Source of the DNA: Lonsdalea populi
Lineage (GTDB): Bacteria > Pseudomonadota > Gammaproteobacteria > Enterobacterales > Enterobacteriaceae
Length of the DNA: 64,000 nt
Assembly: GCF_015999465.1 (NCBI RefSeq)
Contig: NZ_CP065534.1
Location: forward strand, 1-64,000
Direction: 5' to 3'
Shown here piece after piece: positions 23,263-32,683 of this stretch. Each line of letters begins with the position of its first letter. Positions within the stretch are counted from its first letter, which is position 1. The notes below the pieces were generated by a model that saw nothing but the letters and a program-made list of their open reading frames with translations, ran no database searches and was not told where the DNA came from. Made by a program: the position numbers and the translations under genes.

Positions 23263-23997
23263 TTAACCGATTACGACACGGCCGTGCAGCGGCTGAGGCG
23301 GACGATTGTTGTAATGATGCATGACGGCGCTAAAGCGTTGGATCTGCTGTTCGGAGACGGTTTGCGGATGTTTCAGCACTATCCAGCGCACGCCTTCGGT
23401 GCAGGGCGGGGTGGTCAGCGAGCCGCTGTAGCGGTAATAGCTCAAATTCTGCGGAAGCAGCTTACGCAGCTGAATATGGGTGGTCAGTGCGTTCTCGTGA
23501 GCAACCTCGGTCGGCATCTGCTGCCAGATTTTGTCCAGTTCCGCGTTCGGCGCGCCCAGGCGGTACATGACGGCGACCACGGCCGTTTCGCCTCGGGCGT
23601 TTTGGTGCACGAAGTGCGCTTCGAACGGAAAGGCTTTCCCCTCAATTTGATTTTCACTTGGTGAGTGAAAATGAAATTGTTGCAGGGTGAACGCTTCGCC
23701 ATCGACCGTTAAGGTATCGCCTTTCTTATCTTCGACTTCAATCGTATGGCCGTTGTTAATCACGCGCAGGCTGTCTTCTTGACTGAAACGCAGCTGCAAC
23801 GGCTTTTGATGCGTATGCTGAACGGCGGTGATATTGATGGGCGATTGATACATACCGTCGCCGCAGACATGGAAATCAGCACCCCAATGCGCGGGGTCGT
23901 GCTCCCCTTCATAAGACCATTGGGCGTGTTCAGCGCTGAATACCGGTGATGAACAGGCCAGAAATAAGCTGGCTGTAAATAACGGGATATATTTCAT
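23263..23997 (-). CDS. Periplasmic alpha-class carbonic anhydrase
   Basis: This enzyme interconverts CO2 and bicarbonate in the periplasm. From the ATG at 23997 it is 244 aa with a signal peptide (MKYIPLFTASLFLACSSPVF, probable cleavage after FSA). Zinc histidines H109, H111 and H128 lie in QFHFHSPSEN and EAHFVHQN. SLTTPPCTEGVRWIV is the alpha-CA substrate-pocket segment, and the disulfide cysteines are C45 and the one in TPPCTEG. An in-frame start seven codons earlier is less likely because it breaks the signal peptide. Monocistronic as far as seen. Confidence 0.94.
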   Translation of the reverse strand: MKYIPLFTASLFLACSSPVFSAEHAQWSYEGEHDPAHWGADFHVCGDGMYQSPINITAVQHTHQKPLQLRFSQEDSLRVINNGHTIEVEDKKGDTLTVDGEAFTLQQFHFHSPSENQIEGKAFPFEAHFVHQNARGETAVVAVMYRLGAPNAELDKIWQQMPTEVAHENALTTHIQLRKLLPQNLSYYRYSGSLTTPPCTEGVRWIVLKHPQTVSEQQIQRFSAVMHHYNNRPPQPLHGRVVIG

Positions 23998-24195
23998 TAA
24001 CAACTTTAACCTTATCATAAATCTATGGGGCTAAATTATACTGCGTTGTTAATCATGGGGTTAGCGATAAATCCATTTTGTTTTATGCCCTTAAACCAAG
24101 GGTAAACCGCTTTGCGAGAAGGGGTGATTGGGGATAGGATATTTTGTCTATTTTTAATGCTTAAATTTTATTTTTTACTAAAAGGATATGTTTTT

Positions 24196-24826
24196 ATGAA
24201 AATAATTTCTCTGTTATTTTTTTGTTTTTTACTTCATTTAACGGTTTCTTTTTTTATATGTGTAAGACTACAGTCGGGGAATCGATAACATTTTTTACCA
24301 TATGTTCCATTATAAGTTTAATATTGTATTTTTCTTCTGAAATACAGGAGTTTTCTATAGCTGGAAATATTGTAAAGCTGCGGGAAGTACGAAAGGAAGC
24401 TGACAAAGTTTTGGCTGAACTACAGGTTTCACGTCTGGCTATGTTTAAGTTCTTACTGGAAAGCTCTAAGAAATTCGGTGGTGGATTCGCAAGTATTTCT
24501 CCTAAAGATGAGAGAATAGATGATTTTTTTTATATGAAAATATTGAACAGGCTGGATTAGTCGAAGAATTAGCGGAAAAAATAGCAGGCTGTGCGGAATT
24601 ACTCATGAGAGCTCAGGTTGTTAACTGTTCATCCAGTTATGCCAAAGTTGATTGTAATAAATATTATACTCCTGATGAACTTACTAATGAGGCATTGAGA
24701 AGTGAGAATATTCGGCAAGGAAACAGTCGAACAGAAGAAGAAGATCGTTTGTTGGTTCTGGAAGTAGTTTCATATTATCGTACTTTATATAATATCTTCT
24801 TAAAAGCAAAAAAATATACTATTTAA
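24196..24826 (+). pseudogene. AT-rich membrane protein gene split by two T-run frameshifts
   Basis: AAAGGA at 24181 precedes an ATG at 24196. Reading frame 1, then 0, then 2 gives one continuous protein of about 210 aa. It starts with two hydrophobic helices (KIISLLFFCFLLHLTVSFF and ITFFTICSIISLILYF), followed by a soluble helical part (NIVKLREVRKEADKVLAEL; YENIEQAGLVEELAEKI; YYTPDELTNEALRSENI). Both breaks need the same -1 shift. One falls in the T-runs at about 24210-24265, the other in the T8 run at 24524-24531. Base composition is much more AT-rich than the flanks, pointing to transfer. The gene could be a true pseudogene, phase-variable, or intact with homopolymer miscalls. Function unknown. 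Confidence 0.6.
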
Positions 24827-24982
24827 TCCGTCGCAATCGATTTTTTACGGCATTTGTTCATCAGTTAGATAAATACCTAGTTTACCGAATAACGCTTCGG
24901 CCCTGGAATTAATTTATTCGTATCAATCCCCACGGCTCACCCCCTTACCACCCTTTAATGCAGCAAGGGGGAAACCCCGCCG

Positions 24983-25903
<921 letters not shown>

Positions 25904-25998
25904 CTATCGCATCGGCCGGATTTGTTTTTAGTCTGCCATGACAGAGTTCGATTCCGATAGCCGCCGACCGTAAGACGGTCGTTGAGGGGGACAAGAAG

Positions 25999-27315
25999 AT
26001 GACCGCACCATCAAACGCCACGGTCCGTCAGCTCGACAGACAGTATGTTTTTCACTCCTGGTCGGCGCAGGGCGGCTTAAATCCGCTGGTCATTGCGGGC
26101 GGCGAGGGCTGCCGTCTGTGGGACTACGACGGGAAGACCTATCTCGATTTCAGCAGTCAGCTGGTGAATACCAATATCGGCGCTCAGCACCCGAAGGTCG
26201 TGGCCGCGATCAAGGCGCAGGCGGATCAGCTGACGACGATTGCGCCCGCCACGGCGAATCTGGCGCGTGGCGAAGCGGCGAAGCGCATTGTGTCGCTGGC
26301 GCCGGAGAACTTCAGCAAGGTGTTCTTCACCAACGCGGGTGCCGACGCCAACGAGAACGCCATCCGCATGGCGCGTCTGTTCACAGGAAAGGACAAGATC
26401 CTTTCCAGCTACCGCTCCTATCACGGCAACACCGGCAGCGCGATTGGCGCCACCGGCGACTGGCGTCGGTTGCCGAACGAATATTTCCGCGGCCATATCC
26501 ACTTTTTCACGCCATACCTGTACCGCAGTGAGTTTCACGCCACCACCGAGGAAGAGGAGTGCCAGGCGGCGCTGCATCATCTGCGTCGGACTATCGAGTG
26601 CGAAGGCCCCGGCACCATCGCCGCTATTTTGCTGGAAACCATTCCCGGCACGGCAGGGATTTTGATGCCGCCGCCGGGCTATCTGGCGGGCGTGTCCGCG
26701 CTGGCGCGGGAATTCGGCATCCTGCTGATTATGGACGAGGTCATGGCCGGGTTCGGACGTACCGGCCGCTGGTTTACCTTCGAACACTACGGCATCACGC
26801 CGGATTTGATCACCTTCGCCAAGGGCGTGAACTCCGGCTATGTGCCCGCGGGCGGGGTCATTATTTCCGATCCGATCGCTCACTTCTTCGATGACAGGCT
26901 GTTCCCCGGCGGGCTGACCTACTCCGGGCATCCGCTGGCGATGGCGGCGATTGTCGCGACGTTAGACGCGATGGCGGAAGAGGGGATTGTCGATAACGCC
27001 GCGCAGGTGGGCGACGCCGTTCTGGCTCCGGGACTGCGTGAGTTGGCGGAAAAATACGACATCGTCGGCGAAACGCGCGGGAAAGGGGTGTTCCACGCGC
27101 TGGAATTGGTGATCGACCCGGTTGCCAAAACGCCGATGCCCGCGGACAAAATGGCCCAGCTCAAGGCTGACCTGTACGCGCGCGGTATGCTCGGTTTTCT
27201 GGCTGAAAACCGAGTACACGTTGTGCCGCCGTGCGTGGTGACGGCCGACGAGGCACGGCAGGGGCTGGCGATGATTGACGACGCGCTCGCTGCGCTTAGC
27301 GCAACGCTCGGCTGA
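25999..27315 (+). CDS. Class III aminotransferase, probable beta-alanine transaminase
   Basis: A 438-aa omega-aminotransferase. LLIMDEVMAGFGRTGRWF carries the PLP-binding aspartate (D246), and the Schiff-base lysine is K275 in ITFAKGVNSGY. In the context of the pyrimidine genes it most likely moves the amino group of beta-alanine (from uracil) or 3-aminoisobutyrate (from thymine) to pyruvate or 2-oxoglutarate, giving malonic semialdehyde or its methyl form. It is transcribed toward the ABC importer genes, 258 nt away, with a hairpin between, so it probably has its own promoter. Substrate is inferred from neighbours. Confidence 0.85.
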   Translation: MTAPSNATVRQLDRQYVFHSWSAQGGLNPLVIAGGEGCRLWDYDGKTYLDFSSQLVNTNIGAQHPKVVAAIKAQADQLTTIAPATANLARGEAAKRIVSLAPENFSKVFFTNAGADANENAIRMARLFTGKDKILSSYRSYHGNTGSAIGATGDWRRLPNEYFRGHIHFFTPYLYRSEFHATTEEEECQAALHHLRRTIECEGPGTIAAILLETIPGTAGILMPPPGYLAGVSALAREFGILLIMDEVMAGFGRTGRWFTFEHYGITPDLITFAKGVNSGYVPAGGVIISDPIAHFFDDRLFPGGLTYSGHPLAMAAIVATLDAMAEEGIVDNAAQVGDAVLAPGLRELAEKYDIVGETRGKGVFHALELVIDPVAKTPMPADKMAQLKADLYARGMLGFLAENRVHVVPPCVVTADEARQGLAMIDDALAALSATLG

Positions 27316-27329
27316 TATTTACCGCTTTT

Positions 27330-27351
27330 CCCGCTGCTTTGTCGCAGCGGG
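27330..27351 (+). terminator. Hairpin after the aminotransferase gene
   Basis: An 8-bp stem CCCGCTGC / GCAGCGGG with loop TTTGTC, 15 nt after the stop, with only a weak T-rich tail. It probably separates this gene from the sigma-54-driven importer operon. Confidence 0.5.
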
Positions 27352-27410
27352 TATTCCTGCTTCCCGCTCCGTTTTCTCTTGCTCCATATCAACGCAAACT
27401 TGCCGCCATT

Positions 27411-27417
27411 TGCACCA
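27411..27417 (+). promoter_or_regulatory. NtrC-like half site upstream of the importer promoter
   Basis: TGCACCA equals one half of the NtrC consensus TGCACCA-N3-TGGTGCA; the partner half is poor. It lies about 85 bp upstream of the -24 element, a normal enhancer distance, and the same half site precedes the second sigma-54 promoter at 32403. Confidence 0.4.
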
Positions 27418-27500
27418 ATTTAGCCATAAATTATCGATATATTGCCGACAACGTCAGCAATCCTGCGCATTTTGTAAGGTTATCCGGCTAAGCCTGAAAA

Positions 27501-27516
27501 TGGCACGGAAATCGCA
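27501..27516 (+). promoter_or_regulatory. Sigma-54 promoter of the pyrimidine importer operon
   Basis: TGGCACGGAAATCGCA matches the sigma-54 consensus TGGCACG-N4-TTGCW with one mismatch, and the invariant GG and GC are exactly 10 bases apart. Transcription should begin near 27526, just before the operator palindrome. An almost identical element precedes preT (32494-32509). Confidence 0.82.
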
Positions 27517-27535
27517 TACATCAGAATAAGAAAAC

Positions 27536-27551
27536 CTAACCACCCGGTCAA
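27536..27551. promoter_or_regulatory. RutR-like operator before the importer operon
   Basis: CTAACCA-CC-CGGTCAA resembles the RutR site TTGACCA-N2-TGGTCAA (11 of 14 defined positions). It lies just downstream of the predicted sigma-54 start, where a bound TetR-family repressor would block transcription. The same motif in the same place precedes preT. Confidence 0.65.
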
Positions 27552-27573
27552 AATTGCCAGAGGGAGAACCGCA

Positions 27574-28407
27574 ATGAGCCAATTTATGTCCGCTGAGGAA
27601 CCCTCCGTCTTGACGCTGAAAACCGCGACGGCCAGACCCGCCGTGGTGGTGCGCGACGCCAATATCATTTATCCATCGGCCGACCAGTCGGTGCATGCGC
27701 TGAAAGACATCAATCTGACCATCCGACAAGGCGAGTTCGTGTCGTTTATCGGGCCGTCCGGCTGCGGGAAAACCACGCTATTGCGTGCCATAGCCGATCT
27801 AGAGCCGCTGACCTCCGGCGAGGTGAAAGTCAACGACATGACGCCGTCCGAGGCGCGGCAGGCGGGCGCCTACGGCTACGTGTTCCAGTCGCCGGTGCTG
27901 CTGCCGTGGCGCACGGTGCTGGCGAACGTGATGCTGCCGCTGCAAATTCAGGGACGTCCGCCCGTCCAGAGCGAGGCCATCGCGCGCGAACAGCTGGCGC
28001 GGGTCGGGCTGGCGGGCTTCGAGAAGACATTTCCGTGGCAGCTGTCCGGAGGCATGCAGCAGCGCGTCTCCATCGCCCGCGCGTTGGGGTTCTCTCCGCA
28101 GATCCTGATGATGGATGAGCCGTTCGGCGCGCTGGACGAACTGACGCGCGACAACCTCAACCAGCAGCTACAGCAGCTGTGGTACGCCGAACAGCGCACG
28201 ATGGTGTTCGTCACCCACTCGATCGCGGAAGCGGTCTATCTCTCTACCCGCATCGTCATCATGTCGCCGCGCCCCGGCCGTATCGTCGATGTGCTGACGT
28301 CGCCGCTGCCGCCCGAGCGAGATCTGTCGCTGCGCGACACGCCTGAATTTATTCGTCTGGCGCAAGAGGTGAGGGAAGCGTTGGTGGAGGGGCACCATGA
28401 ACACTAA
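27574..28407 (+). CDS. ABC importer ATP-binding protein (pyrimidine uptake)
   Basis: A 277-aa SsuB/TauB-type ATPase. Walker A GPSGCGKTT is at residues 60-68, the Q-loop glutamine at 105, signature LSGGMQQR at 157-164, Walker B ILMMDEPF around 177-184, and the switch histidine in VFVTHSIAEAV. It drives import through the two permeases that follow; its 3' end overlaps the first by 11 nt. It is the first gene behind the sigma-54 promoter. The pyrimidine substrate is inferred from the operon setting and the binding-protein family. Confidence 0.88.
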   Translation: MSQFMSAEEPSVLTLKTATARPAVVVRDANIIYPSADQSVHALKDINLTIRQGEFVSFIGPSGCGKTTLLRAIADLEPLTSGEVKVNDMTPSEARQAGAYGYVFQSPVLLPWRTVLANVMLPLQIQGRPPVQSEAIAREQLARVGLAGFEKTFPWQLSGGMQQRVSIARALGFSPQILMMDEPFGALDELTRDNLNQQLQQLWYAEQRTMVFVTHSIAEAVYLSTRIVIMSPRPGRIVDVLTSPLPPERDLSLRDTPEFIRLAQEVREALVEGHHEH

Positions 28408-29278
28408 CGCTTTGCGCCATCACGCGCTGCCGATAGCCGTGGTGTTGGTTGCTGCCGTAGCCAGCTGGTATCTGCTCGCCATCGTCCTCAATGCGCCGGG
28501 CGCGATTGAACGCACGCTGGCGCCGAAGGGCGCCTGGAGCTGGCGCGATCTGGTCGGCGTCACGCTGTCCATGCCGCGTCCGGTGCTGCCCGCGCCGGAT
28601 CAAATCATCACGGATATTTGGACCAGCCTGACGCGCTGGCCGGTCACTTCGCCACGCAACCTGCTGCTGCACACCTGGGTCACGGCCAGCGCCGCGCTGA
28701 CCGGCTTCGCGCTGGGGATCGTGCTGGGCATGTTGCTTGCGGTCTGTATCGTCCACTCCCGCACGCTCGATAAAGCGCTGCTGCCTTGGATTGTGGCGTC
28801 GCAGACCGTGCCGGTGCTGGCGATAGCGCCCATCGTGCTGATTATTCTGGGCAGCATGGGGATTACGGGGCTGCTGCCGAAAGCCACCATCGCCATGTAT
28901 CTGTGCTTTTTCCCGGTGACGATCGCCGCCGTTCAGGGGCTGCGATCGCCGCAAAAAATGGAGATGGAGCTGGTGCGCACCTATGCCGCCAGCCGGGTCG
29001 ACACCTTTTGGATGGTACGGCTGCCGTCGTCGCTGCCATACCTGTTCCCCGCTTTCCGCGTTGCGATTGCCAGCGGGCTAGTGGGCACGATGGTCGCCGA
29101 GCTGCCGACCGGCGCGCAGGCCGGACTGGGCGCGCGTTTGCTGACCGGTTCTTACTACGGCAACACCATCCAGATCTGGTCGGCGCTGGTCATGGCGTCT
29201 TTGCTGGGATTGGCGCTGACGGCGTTGGTCAGCCAGATAGAGCGTCTGGTGATGATGTCGCGCAAGGGGGGACGATGA
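28397..29278 (+). CDS. ABC importer permease 1
   Basis: A 293-aa BPD_transp_1 permease with about six membrane helices. The ATPase-coupling loop is seen in ELVRTYAASRVDTFWMVRLP. An N-terminal anchor helix (IAVVLVAAVASWYLLAIVL) is followed by a periplasmic segment. Its start overlaps the ATPase gene and its stop overlaps the next permease gene by 4 nt (ATGA), so the genes are translationally coupled. Confidence 0.86.
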   Translation: MNTNALRHHALPIAVVLVAAVASWYLLAIVLNAPGAIERTLAPKGAWSWRDLVGVTLSMPRPVLPAPDQIITDIWTSLTRWPVTSPRNLLLHTWVTASAALTGFALGIVLGMLLAVCIVHSRTLDKALLPWIVASQTVPVLAIAPIVLIILGSMGITGLLPKATIAMYLCFFPVTIAAVQGLRSPQKMEMELVRTYAASRVDTFWMVRLPSSLPYLFPAFRVAIASGLVGTMVAELPTGAQAGLGARLLTGSYYGNTIQIWSALVMASLLGLALTALVSQIERLVMMSRKGGR

Positions 29279-30369
29279 AAGCAAAAGCGATATCAGGCGT
29301 GGTGATGCTGGTTGCCGCGCTGACGATGGTGCTGTTGGCGTTCAGTCAATGGCTGATGACCGGCGATGTCGCCGACCGCTACCTCATGCTCGGCGTGATC
29401 TTGTTCGCACTGGTTGCCGTGCTGCTGGGTTTTTCTCCTTTATCGTCGCTATGCCGTTGGCTGTTGTTGACGGTGCCCGTCGTGGGCGCGGCGGGTTGGC
29501 TGATCGTCCTCGACGGCGGCGGGGCCGCCTACTGGCTTTCGTTGACGGCGGTGGCGCTGCTGGCCTGCCTAAGTGTTCAGCGGCTGGCGGGCGTCAGCGA
29601 CGTTGCCTTGCCGCCGAGTCTGGTGGCGACGCTGTTTGGCCTGTGGGTGCTCTACTTCTGGCAGCTGCTGGTGACCGTATTTGCGGTGCCGCAGGTGCTG
29701 CTGCCCACGCCGCTGAATATTGCGCGCGCGCTGTATGAGGGCGCGGAGCTGCTGGCGGGTGACGTGATGCAGACGGTGGTGAAATCGGTGCTGATTGGCT
29801 ACGCGCTGGGCTGCGGACTGGGCGTCCTCGTCGCTTTGTTGATCGACCGGCTGCCGTTTTTGCAGCGCGGGCTGCTGCCGCTGGCCAATCTGACCAGCAC
29901 CATCCCGCTGGTGGGCGTCGCGCCTATCGCCGTGATGTGGTTTGGATTCGACTGGCCTTCTAAGGCGGCGGTGATCGTGCTGGTCACGTTCTTCCCGGCG
30001 CTGGTCAGCACGCTGGCGGGGTTGCAGGCCAGCGGGAAAATGGAACGCGAGCTGATGTACTGCTACGCCGCCAGCCCGCGCCAGACGCTGTTCTCATTAC
30101 GTTTGCCCGCCGCGCTGCCGTTCATTTTCGGCGCGCTGAAGGTGAATGCCACGCTGGCGCTGATCAGTGCGATTGTGGCGGAATTTTTCGGCTCGCCGAC
30201 GGCCGGACTGGGGTTCCGCATCTCGACGGAGGCGGCGCGCATGCATATGGCGACCGTCTGGGCGGCGATTGTGGTGGCGTCGGTCGTCGGGTCGCTGGCG
30301 TATGCCCTGCTGGTCAGACTGGAGAAGCAAATTAACTTCTGGCATCCCGCTGTGCGCGGTATGTCGTAA
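29275..30369 (+). CDS. ABC importer permease 2 with extra N-terminal membrane domain
   Basis: A 364-aa permease. The C-terminal 250 residues are a normal BPD_transp_1 domain with coupling loop ELMYCYAASPRQTLFSLRLP. The first about 110 residues add roughly four hydrophobic helices not needed by the basic fold. The start is the ATG at 29275 overlapping the previous stop; an open frame running in from upstream lies within permease 1 and is not used. It pairs with permease 1 as a heterodimeric channel. Confidence 0.85.
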   Translation: MKAKAISGVVMLVAALTMVLLAFSQWLMTGDVADRYLMLGVILFALVAVLLGFSPLSSLCRWLLLTVPVVGAAGWLIVLDGGGAAYWLSLTAVALLACLSVQRLAGVSDVALPPSLVATLFGLWVLYFWQLLVTVFAVPQVLLPTPLNIARALYEGAELLAGDVMQTVVKSVLIGYALGCGLGVLVALLIDRLPFLQRGLLPLANLTSTIPLVGVAPIAVMWFGFDWPSKAAVIVLVTFFPALVSTLAGLQASGKMERELMYCYAASPRQTLFSLRLPAALPFIFGALKVNATLALISAIVAEFFGSPTAGLGFRISTEAARMHMATVWAAIVVASVVGSLAYALLVRLEKQINFWHPAVRGMS

Positions 30370-30427
30370 TCGCGGTGCGGCCGCGAGACGGAAGCTTTGT
30401 GTTCACTTAACGCTGAGGATACCTCTG

Positions 30428-31435
30428 ATGATCAAACGTTCTGCTATTCGTCGTGGACTGTGGTTGACCGCCTTGTCGTTGTGCGGCTGTATGTCGGCGT
30501 ATGCCGCCGAGAAAGTCACTCTGCAGCTGAAGTGGGTGCCGCAGGCGCAGTTCGCGGGCTATTACGTCGCGCAGGAGAAAGGCTACTACCAGGAGGAAGG
30601 GCTGGACGTGGTCATCAAACCCGGCGGCACGGATATCTCGCCGGTGCAGGTGATCGCCGGCAAGTCGGCGGACGTGATCGTCAACTGGATGCCGGATGCG
30701 CTGGCGGCGCGTGAAGCGGGTGTGCCGCTGGTCAACATCGCGCAGATTTTCGACCGCTCCGGCATGATGCTGACCTGCAAAAAATCGAGCGGCGTGAGTA
30801 CGCCGGCCGACCTGAAGGGGAAAACGCTGGGCGTCTGGTTCGGCGGCAACGAGTACCCGTTCTTTAACTGGATGAACAAGCTGGGCTACAAGCCCGATGT
30901 GGATATCAAAGTGTTGAAGCAAGGGTTTAACGTCGATCCGCTGTTGCAAAATCAGGCGGCCTGCATTTCCGCCATGAACTATAACGAGTACGGGCAGCTG
31001 ATCGACGCGGGCATGAAACCGGACGATCTGATCACGTTCCCGTATGAGGATCAGGGCGTCTCCACGCTGGAAGACGGCCTGTACGTGCTGGGACCGAGCC
31101 TCGGCGATCCGGCGTTCGTCAACAAAATGGCTAAATTCCTGAAAGCGTCGTACCGGGGCTGGAACTACGCGGTATCGCATCCGCAGGAAGCGGCGGAGAT
31201 TATCGTTGAGCAGGATGCGTCGGGCGCGGCCACGGTTGAGGTGCAGCAGCGTCAGATGGAAAACGTCGCCAAGCTGATCACACATGCCAACACGCCGCAA
31301 ATCGGCTACCTCGACCCGGCGGCTTATCGCCGCACGGTGGACGTGCTGCTGAACAGCGGCGGAACGCCGGTCATCAAAAAAGATCCGGGCGATGCCGCCA
31401 TGAGCCACGTCGTGTGGGACGCCGCGGCGAAATAG
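30428..31435 (+). CDS. NMT1/THI5-like periplasmic substrate-binding protein
   Basis: A 335-aa secreted binding protein with a signal peptide (RGLWLTALSLCGCMSAYA, cleavage before AEK). The mature start VTLQLKWVPQAQFAGYYVAQ and KSADVIVNWMPDALAA are typical of the NMT1/THI5 family (ThiY, RibY), which binds pyrimidines or flavin- or thiamine-related compounds. In an operon with pyrimidine-degradation genes, uracil, thymine or their dihydro or ureido derivatives are the likely cargo. It would deliver ligand to the permease pair. The start behind CTGATG is chosen for the signal peptide. Confidence 0.85.
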   Translation: MIKRSAIRRGLWLTALSLCGCMSAYAAEKVTLQLKWVPQAQFAGYYVAQEKGYYQEEGLDVVIKPGGTDISPVQVIAGKSADVIVNWMPDALAAREAGVPLVNIAQIFDRSGMMLTCKKSSGVSTPADLKGKTLGVWFGGNEYPFFNWMNKLGYKPDVDIKVLKQGFNVDPLLQNQAACISAMNYNEYGQLIDAGMKPDDLITFPYEDQGVSTLEDGLYVLGPSLGDPAFVNKMAKFLKASYRGWNYAVSHPQEAAEIIVEQDASGAATVEVQQRQMENVAKLITHANTPQIGYLDPAAYRRTVDVLLNSGGTPVIKKDPGDAAMSHVVWDAAAK

Positions 31436-31505
31436 CGAAGGTGATTCAGGATAGGCTCTCATCGCCAAGGATGGCGGTGGTTTCCGTGTATCAGTGAGAA
31501 CGTGA

Positions 31506-32201
31506 ATGATGTGGAATAGCAAAGTGTCAGACGCACAGGCCTCCCCGCTCCTGAATGGCTCGCGAACCGCTGAACGCGGCGAGGGCACGGAGAAAGGGCG
31601 TATCCGGCAGGATAATGAGGCCATCATTTTGCAGGCGGCGGAGCAGATCTTCGCGCGTTACGGCTTCAAAGGGGCCACGATGGCGCTGATTGCCGAGGCG
31701 GCCGGTTTGCCCAAGGCCAACCTGCATTACTACTTCGGCAACAAAGAAACGCTGTATTACACGGTACTGGATGACATCCTGCACGACTGGCTGGCACCGT
31801 TGGATGATTTTCAACCGCAGGCCGACCCGAAAACGGCGATTGAGCGCTACGTGATTCATAAGATGTACTTCAGTTTTGAACATCCAGAGGCGTCGCAGCT
31901 GTTCGCCAATGAAATCTTGCAGGGCGCCCCGAGGGTGCACGCGCGTTTGCAGACGGAACTGCGCCAGCTGGTGGACGAAAAATCGGCGGTGCTGGAAGGT
32001 TGGATTGCCGCAGGGCGCATGAAGCCGCTGGATACCCGGCACTTCTTTTTCTCTGTCTGGTCGATGACGCAGACCTACGCGGATTTCTCGGTGCAGATCG
32101 CCGCCGTGATGGGCGACGATGCGGGTTCTGTCGCGGCACAGCGGCGCGCCACCGATCATGTGCTGAGCTGCGTATTTCGCATTTGCGGGCTGGAGGCGTA
32201 G
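31506..32201 (+). CDS. RutR-like TetR-family regulator
   Basis: A 231-aa regulator. The TetR DNA-binding domain (ILQAAEQIFARYGFKGATMA, then LPKANLHYYFGNKETLY) is followed by a RutR-type C-terminal ligand domain. E. coli RutR binds uracil or thymine and releases TTGACCA-N2-TGGTCAA sites. Two such sites occur in this locus, at 27536 and 32527, so this protein probably represses both operons until pyrimidine is present. It lies 70 nt after the binding-protein gene and is likely the last gene of the importer operon. Start could be 31506 or 31509. Confidence 0.85.
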   Translation: MMWNSKVSDAQASPLLNGSRTAERGEGTEKGRIRQDNEAIILQAAEQIFARYGFKGATMALIAEAAGLPKANLHYYFGNKETLYYTVLDDILHDWLAPLDDFQPQADPKTAIERYVIHKMYFSFEHPEASQLFANEILQGAPRVHARLQTELRQLVDEKSAVLEGWIAAGRMKPLDTRHFFFSVWSMTQTYADFSVQIAAVMGDDAGSVAAQRRATDHVLSCVFRICGLEA

Positions 32202-32392
32202 TACGGCCTCTCTTCCCGAAGAGGCTGTGTGGATTGAGACCAACCGCCGCTGAATACCCTGTGCAACGCGGGCCAACAAGTTGCCGCCAACCTGTCGTGA
32301 TGTCCCCCGAACATCGCTTTGCGTGATAGCTCTCCCTCGTTTTTTCCTTCTTTGCATCAAAAGATCGTCCTTGATCATATTTGTAGCAAAAG

Positions 32393-32409
32393 TGGTGCGA
32401 ACTGCACCA
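32393..32409. promoter_or_regulatory. Inverted repeat / NtrC-like half sites upstream of preT
   Basis: TGGTGC-GAACT-GCACCA is a perfect 6-bp inverted repeat. Each arm is an NtrC half site, but in everted order relative to the canonical TGCACC...GGTGCA. It lies 86-100 bp upstream of the sigma-54 -24 element, so enhancer function for NtrC or a related activator is plausible but unproven. Confidence 0.42.
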
Positions 32410-32493
32410 AATGGAGACGATCAAGCCTTCATCGTGAAAAGTGATGGACTGATAACCCCTTGTTTTACGTGGATTCACCGGTTGCCAAAAAGA

Positions 32494-32509
32494 TGGCACA
32501 TAAATCGCA
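32494..32509 (+). promoter_or_regulatory. Sigma-54 promoter of the preTA operon
   Basis: TGGCACATAAATCGCA keeps the invariant GG and GC with 10-base spacing and nearly repeats the importer promoter at 27501. The expected start is near 32519, again immediately before the RutR-like palindrome, giving a leader of about 165 nt to preT. Confidence 0.82.
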
Positions 32510-32526
32510 TCATTAGTTTACAAAAC

Positions 32527-32542
32527 CTAACCAGTTGGTCAG
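32527..32542. promoter_or_regulatory. RutR-like operator before preT
   Basis: CTAACCA-GT-TGGTCAG is a near-perfect palindrome close to the RutR consensus TTGACCA-N2-TGGTCAA. It shares the context AAAACCTAACCA with the site at 27536 and has the same placement after a sigma-54 promoter. No other clear signal was seen in the 480-bp gap before preT. Confidence 0.72.
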
Positions 32543-32683
32543 ATTTTATCCGCGCGCCGCGGCGCACCAGCGACGCCGCTTCGTTTTCTTAATGAGCAAG
32601 AGGCCGCCCGGCGATATCACGCGCCCGCTGAGATCATTGCACGCCCCTGTTTCCGACAGGGCTTGGACAGAGGAGTTCGACGC

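Noticed and set aside
28786..29274. N-terminal extension of permease 2 into the permease 1 gene
   Set aside because: The extension lies out of frame within permease 1 and is Arg/Asp-rich; the ATG at 29275 with the 4-nt overlap is the natural start.
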